DNA of 64,000 bases from Streptomyces hokutonensis (lineage in GTDB: Bacteria; Actinomycetota; Actinomycetes; Streptomycetales; Streptomycetaceae): assembly GCF_000376565.1 (NCBI RefSeq), contig NZ_BARG01000099.1, positions 1 to 64,000 on the forward strand, read 5' to 3'. The notes below the pieces were generated by a model that was given only the letters and a program-made list of their open reading frames with translations, searched no databases and was not told the origin of the DNA. Positions 62,243-64,000 of the stretch are shown one piece after another (the stretch's first letter is position 1; each line of letters opens with the position of its first letter). Both the position numbers and the translations under genes were made by a program.

Positions 62243-63333
62243 ATCCGGCCCGCCTTGCGCTCGGTGACCAGGAGCCACAGCAGGTAGACCCCGCCGAGCA
62301 CTCCGGTGACCACGCCCACGGGCAACTGGTCGGCGCCGAAGGCCCGTTGGGAGGCCCAGTCGGCGGTGACCAGGAGGGTGGCGCCCATGCACAGCGAGGG
62401 CACCAGGTTCGGACCCGGCGAGCGCGTCAGCCGCCGGGCCAGCTGCGGCGCCGTGAGAGCGACGAAGCCGACGGGTCCCGCGGCGGCGGTCGCGGCGGCG
62501 GTGAGCAGCACGGCGGCCACCATCAGCAGCAGCCGTACGCGCTCGACGCGCACCCCGAGGGCGTACGACACGTCGTCGCCCATCTCCATCATCCGCAGCA
62601 CGCGCGCGTTGGCGAGGACGAGCGGCAGCAGTACGGCGCACAGGCCGAGCAGCGGCCAGACCTGGGTCCAGTCACGGCCGTTGAGGGACCCGGTCATCCA
62701 CACGACCGCGCGGGCCGCGTCGACGAGGTCGGCCTTGGTGAGCAGATAGCCGTTGACCGCGGTGACGACGGCGGAGACACCGATGCCGACCAGGACGAGG
62801 CGGTATCCGTGCACCCCCTGCTTCCAGGCGAGCAGATAGATCGCCAGCCCGGTCACCAGACCGCCGACGAGCGCCCCGAGGGTGACGGCGGTCGCGCTTC
62901 CGGAGAACAGCACGATCATGACGAGCGCCCCGGCCGTCGACCCCTGCGAGAGGCCCAGCACGTCCGGACTGCCCAGCGGATTGCGGGAGATGGACTGGAA
63001 CAGCGCACCGCCGAGCCCGAGCGAGGCCCCGACCAGCAGCCCGACGAGGACCCGGGGCAGCCGTAGCTCATTCACGATGAACTCCTGGCCCGCGTCACCG
63101 CCCCCGAACAGCGTCTTGAGGACGTCACCGGCGGAGATCGGGAAGTCTCCGGTACCGATCAGCACGACGCTCGCGGCGAGCGCGCAGACGAGGAGAAGGA
63201 CGACCACCGTGACGGCACGGAGGTCGAGGCGGAGGGAGAGGCCGCCGGTACGCACGGCCTTCGTGCGGAGCGCTTGAGTGGGTGTGGCCTTCACAGCTGG
63301 GCCGTCCTCCGCCGTCGTACGAGAGAGATTCAC
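62239..63333 (-). CDS. Iron-siderophore ABC permease (FecD type)
   Basis: The product is 364 aa from a GTG at 63333, with GGAAGG seven bases upstream and the upstream permease stop overlapping (GTGA). About ten membrane helices; family blocks are LRLPRVLVGLLVGASLGLGG, the NPLGSPDVLGLSQGS loop and GPVGFVALTAPQLAR, the coupling region that contacts the ATPase. An N-terminal ~35-residue cytosolic extension is present. Confidence 0.95.
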   Translation of the reverse strand: MNLSRTTAEDGPAVKATPTQALRTKAVRTGGLSLRLDLRAVTVVVLLLVCALAASVVLIGTGDFPISAGDVLKTLFGGGDAGQEFIVNELRLPRVLVGLLVGASLGLGGALFQSISRNPLGSPDVLGLSQGSTAGALVMIVLFSGSATAVTLGALVGGLVTGLAIYLLAWKQGVHGYRLVLVGIGVSAVVTAVNGYLLTKADLVDAARAVVWMTGSLNGRDWTQVWPLLGLCAVLLPLVLANARVLRMMEMGDDVSYALGVRVERVRLLLMVAAVLLTAAATAAAGPVGFVALTAPQLARRLTRSPGPNLVPSLCMGATLLVTADWASQRAFGADQLPVGVVTGVLGGVYLLWLLVTERKAGRI

Positions 63334-64000
63334 AGCTGCGCCTTCCTTCGGCGCCGCACGAGGAAGATGAAGACCGGACCGCCGATGACCGCGGTGACGA
63401 TGCCGACCTGGAGCTCCGCGGGCCGCGCGATGAGCCGGCCGAGCACGTCGGCGCCGAGCAGCAGCACGGGCGACAGGACCGTGGCGTACGGCAGGATCCA
63501 GCGCAGGTCGGGGCCGGTGAAGGAGCGCACCACGTGCGGCACCATCAGGCCGACGAACACGATCGGCCCGCAGGCGGCGGTCGCGGCCCCGCACAGCACG
63601 GTCGCGGAGAGCATGGCGAGCGCCCTGGTGCGGTTGAGGTTGGCGCCGAGGGCGCGGGCGGTGTCGTCGCCCATCGCCACCGCGTTCAGCGGCCGGGCCA
63701 GCAGCAGCGAGACGACCGTGCCGACCGCGAGGAACGGCGCGACCTGGGTGATGGTCGAGCCGGTGGCCGAGGCCAGTGAACCGACCGTCCAGAAGCGCAT
63801 CTTGGAGAGCGCCGCGTCGTCCATGATCATGACGGCCTGGAGATAGCCGTAGAGCGCGGCGCTGATCGCGGTGCCGGCGAGGGCGAGGCGTACGGGGGTG
63901 GCGCCCCGGCTGCCGCCGAGGAACCAGACCAGCGCGCCGACGACCGCCGCACCCGCGAAGGCGAACCAGACGTAGCCGCTCAGACTCGTGACACCGAAGT
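63330..64000 (-). CDS. Iron-siderophore ABC permease (FecC type), partial
   Basis: About 223 C-terminal residues are visible; the N-terminus lies beyond the window. The FecCD hallmark GPIVFVGLMVPHVVR and helices such as LNAVAMGDDTARALGA identify it. It forms the other half of the permease pair with the coupled downstream gene. Confidence 0.94.
   Translation of the reverse strand, partial: FGVTSLSGYVWFAFAGAAVVGALVWFLGGSRGATPVRLALAGTAISAALYGYLQAVMIMDDAALSKMRFWTVGSLASATGSTITQVAPFLAVGTVVSLLLARPLNAVAMGDDTARALGANLNRTRALAMLSATVLCGAATAACGPIVFVGLMVPHVVRSFTGPDLRWILPYATVLSPVLLLGADVLGRLIARPAELQVGIVTAVIGGPVFIFLVRRRRKAQL

Overview
The window is high-G+C actinobacterial chromosome, almost certainly Streptomyces. 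The base composition, the frequent GTG starts after GGAGG-like sites, a conservon, and SepF, ScpA/ScpB and TlyA neighbours all point that way. From memory, the gene order der-plsC-cmk-tyrA-aroH, scpA-scpB-rluB, ald-pyrG-GH15 and tlyA-nadK-recN matches the core of Streptomyces chromosomes. I could not run a comparison. I saw no tRNA, rRNA, insertion sequence, phage gene or CRISPR array.

Layout. 1-7.2 kb: the edge of an SPFH protein gene, a streptogrisin-like secreted protease, and a minus-strand group of an FAD/NAD(P)-binding protein, two coupled FMN-dependent monooxygenases and a DUF1684 protein. An orphan leader-peptide ORF faces away from this group. 7.2-10.8 kb: a four-gene conservon (cvnABCD). 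11-19 kb: a DUF5685 protein with a very cysteine-rich tail, a SepF paralogue, an acyl-CoA dehydrogenase, an MFS exporter, a PIG-V-like membrane protein, a PAP2 phosphatase and an I78-like protein. 19.3-26.4 kb: a branched-chain amino-acid-type ABC transporter with two lipoproteins and a WYL regulator on one strand. On the other strand are a small membrane protein, a LivH-LivM-LivG fusion and LivF. 26.4-28.9 kb: an Rpf-like/LysM secreted protein and two unassigned proteins.

28.9-33.9 kb: der, plsC, cmk, tyrA and aroH, broken between tyrA and cmk by a minisatellite of about nine 39-bp units. 34.1-35.8 kb: a secreted protein and a two-gene redox unit (DUF6529 membrane protein plus Tat/lipobox Rieske protein). 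35.8-39.1 kb: a module of an NrtR-like Nudix regulator, an ADP-ribosylglycohydrolase-family protein and a pol-beta-type nucleotidyltransferase. A second nucleotidyltransferase converges on it with a 75-bp coding overlap, and a palindromic operator candidate precedes nrtR. 39.1-43.7 kb: parA, an RHH-like gene, scpA, scpB and rluB for chromosome organisation. 44-52.5 kb: ald, an NB-ARC/TPR protein, a Nudix hydrolase, pyrG, GH15 and a small basic protein. 52.6-57 kb: a covalent-FAD oxidase, a PucR regulator and a GT4 glycosyltransferase. 57-61 kb: recN, nadK, tlyA and a small acidic protein. 61-64 kb: an SCP2-like protein and an iron-siderophore ABC transporter running off the edge.

The items I would follow up first are the Liv transporter, with a fusion, a repeat-built linker and one predicted degenerate ATPase site; the NrtR/ADP-ribose/nucleotidyltransferase module with its operator; the 39-bp minisatellite; and the orphan leader peptide beside flavin monooxygenase genes.
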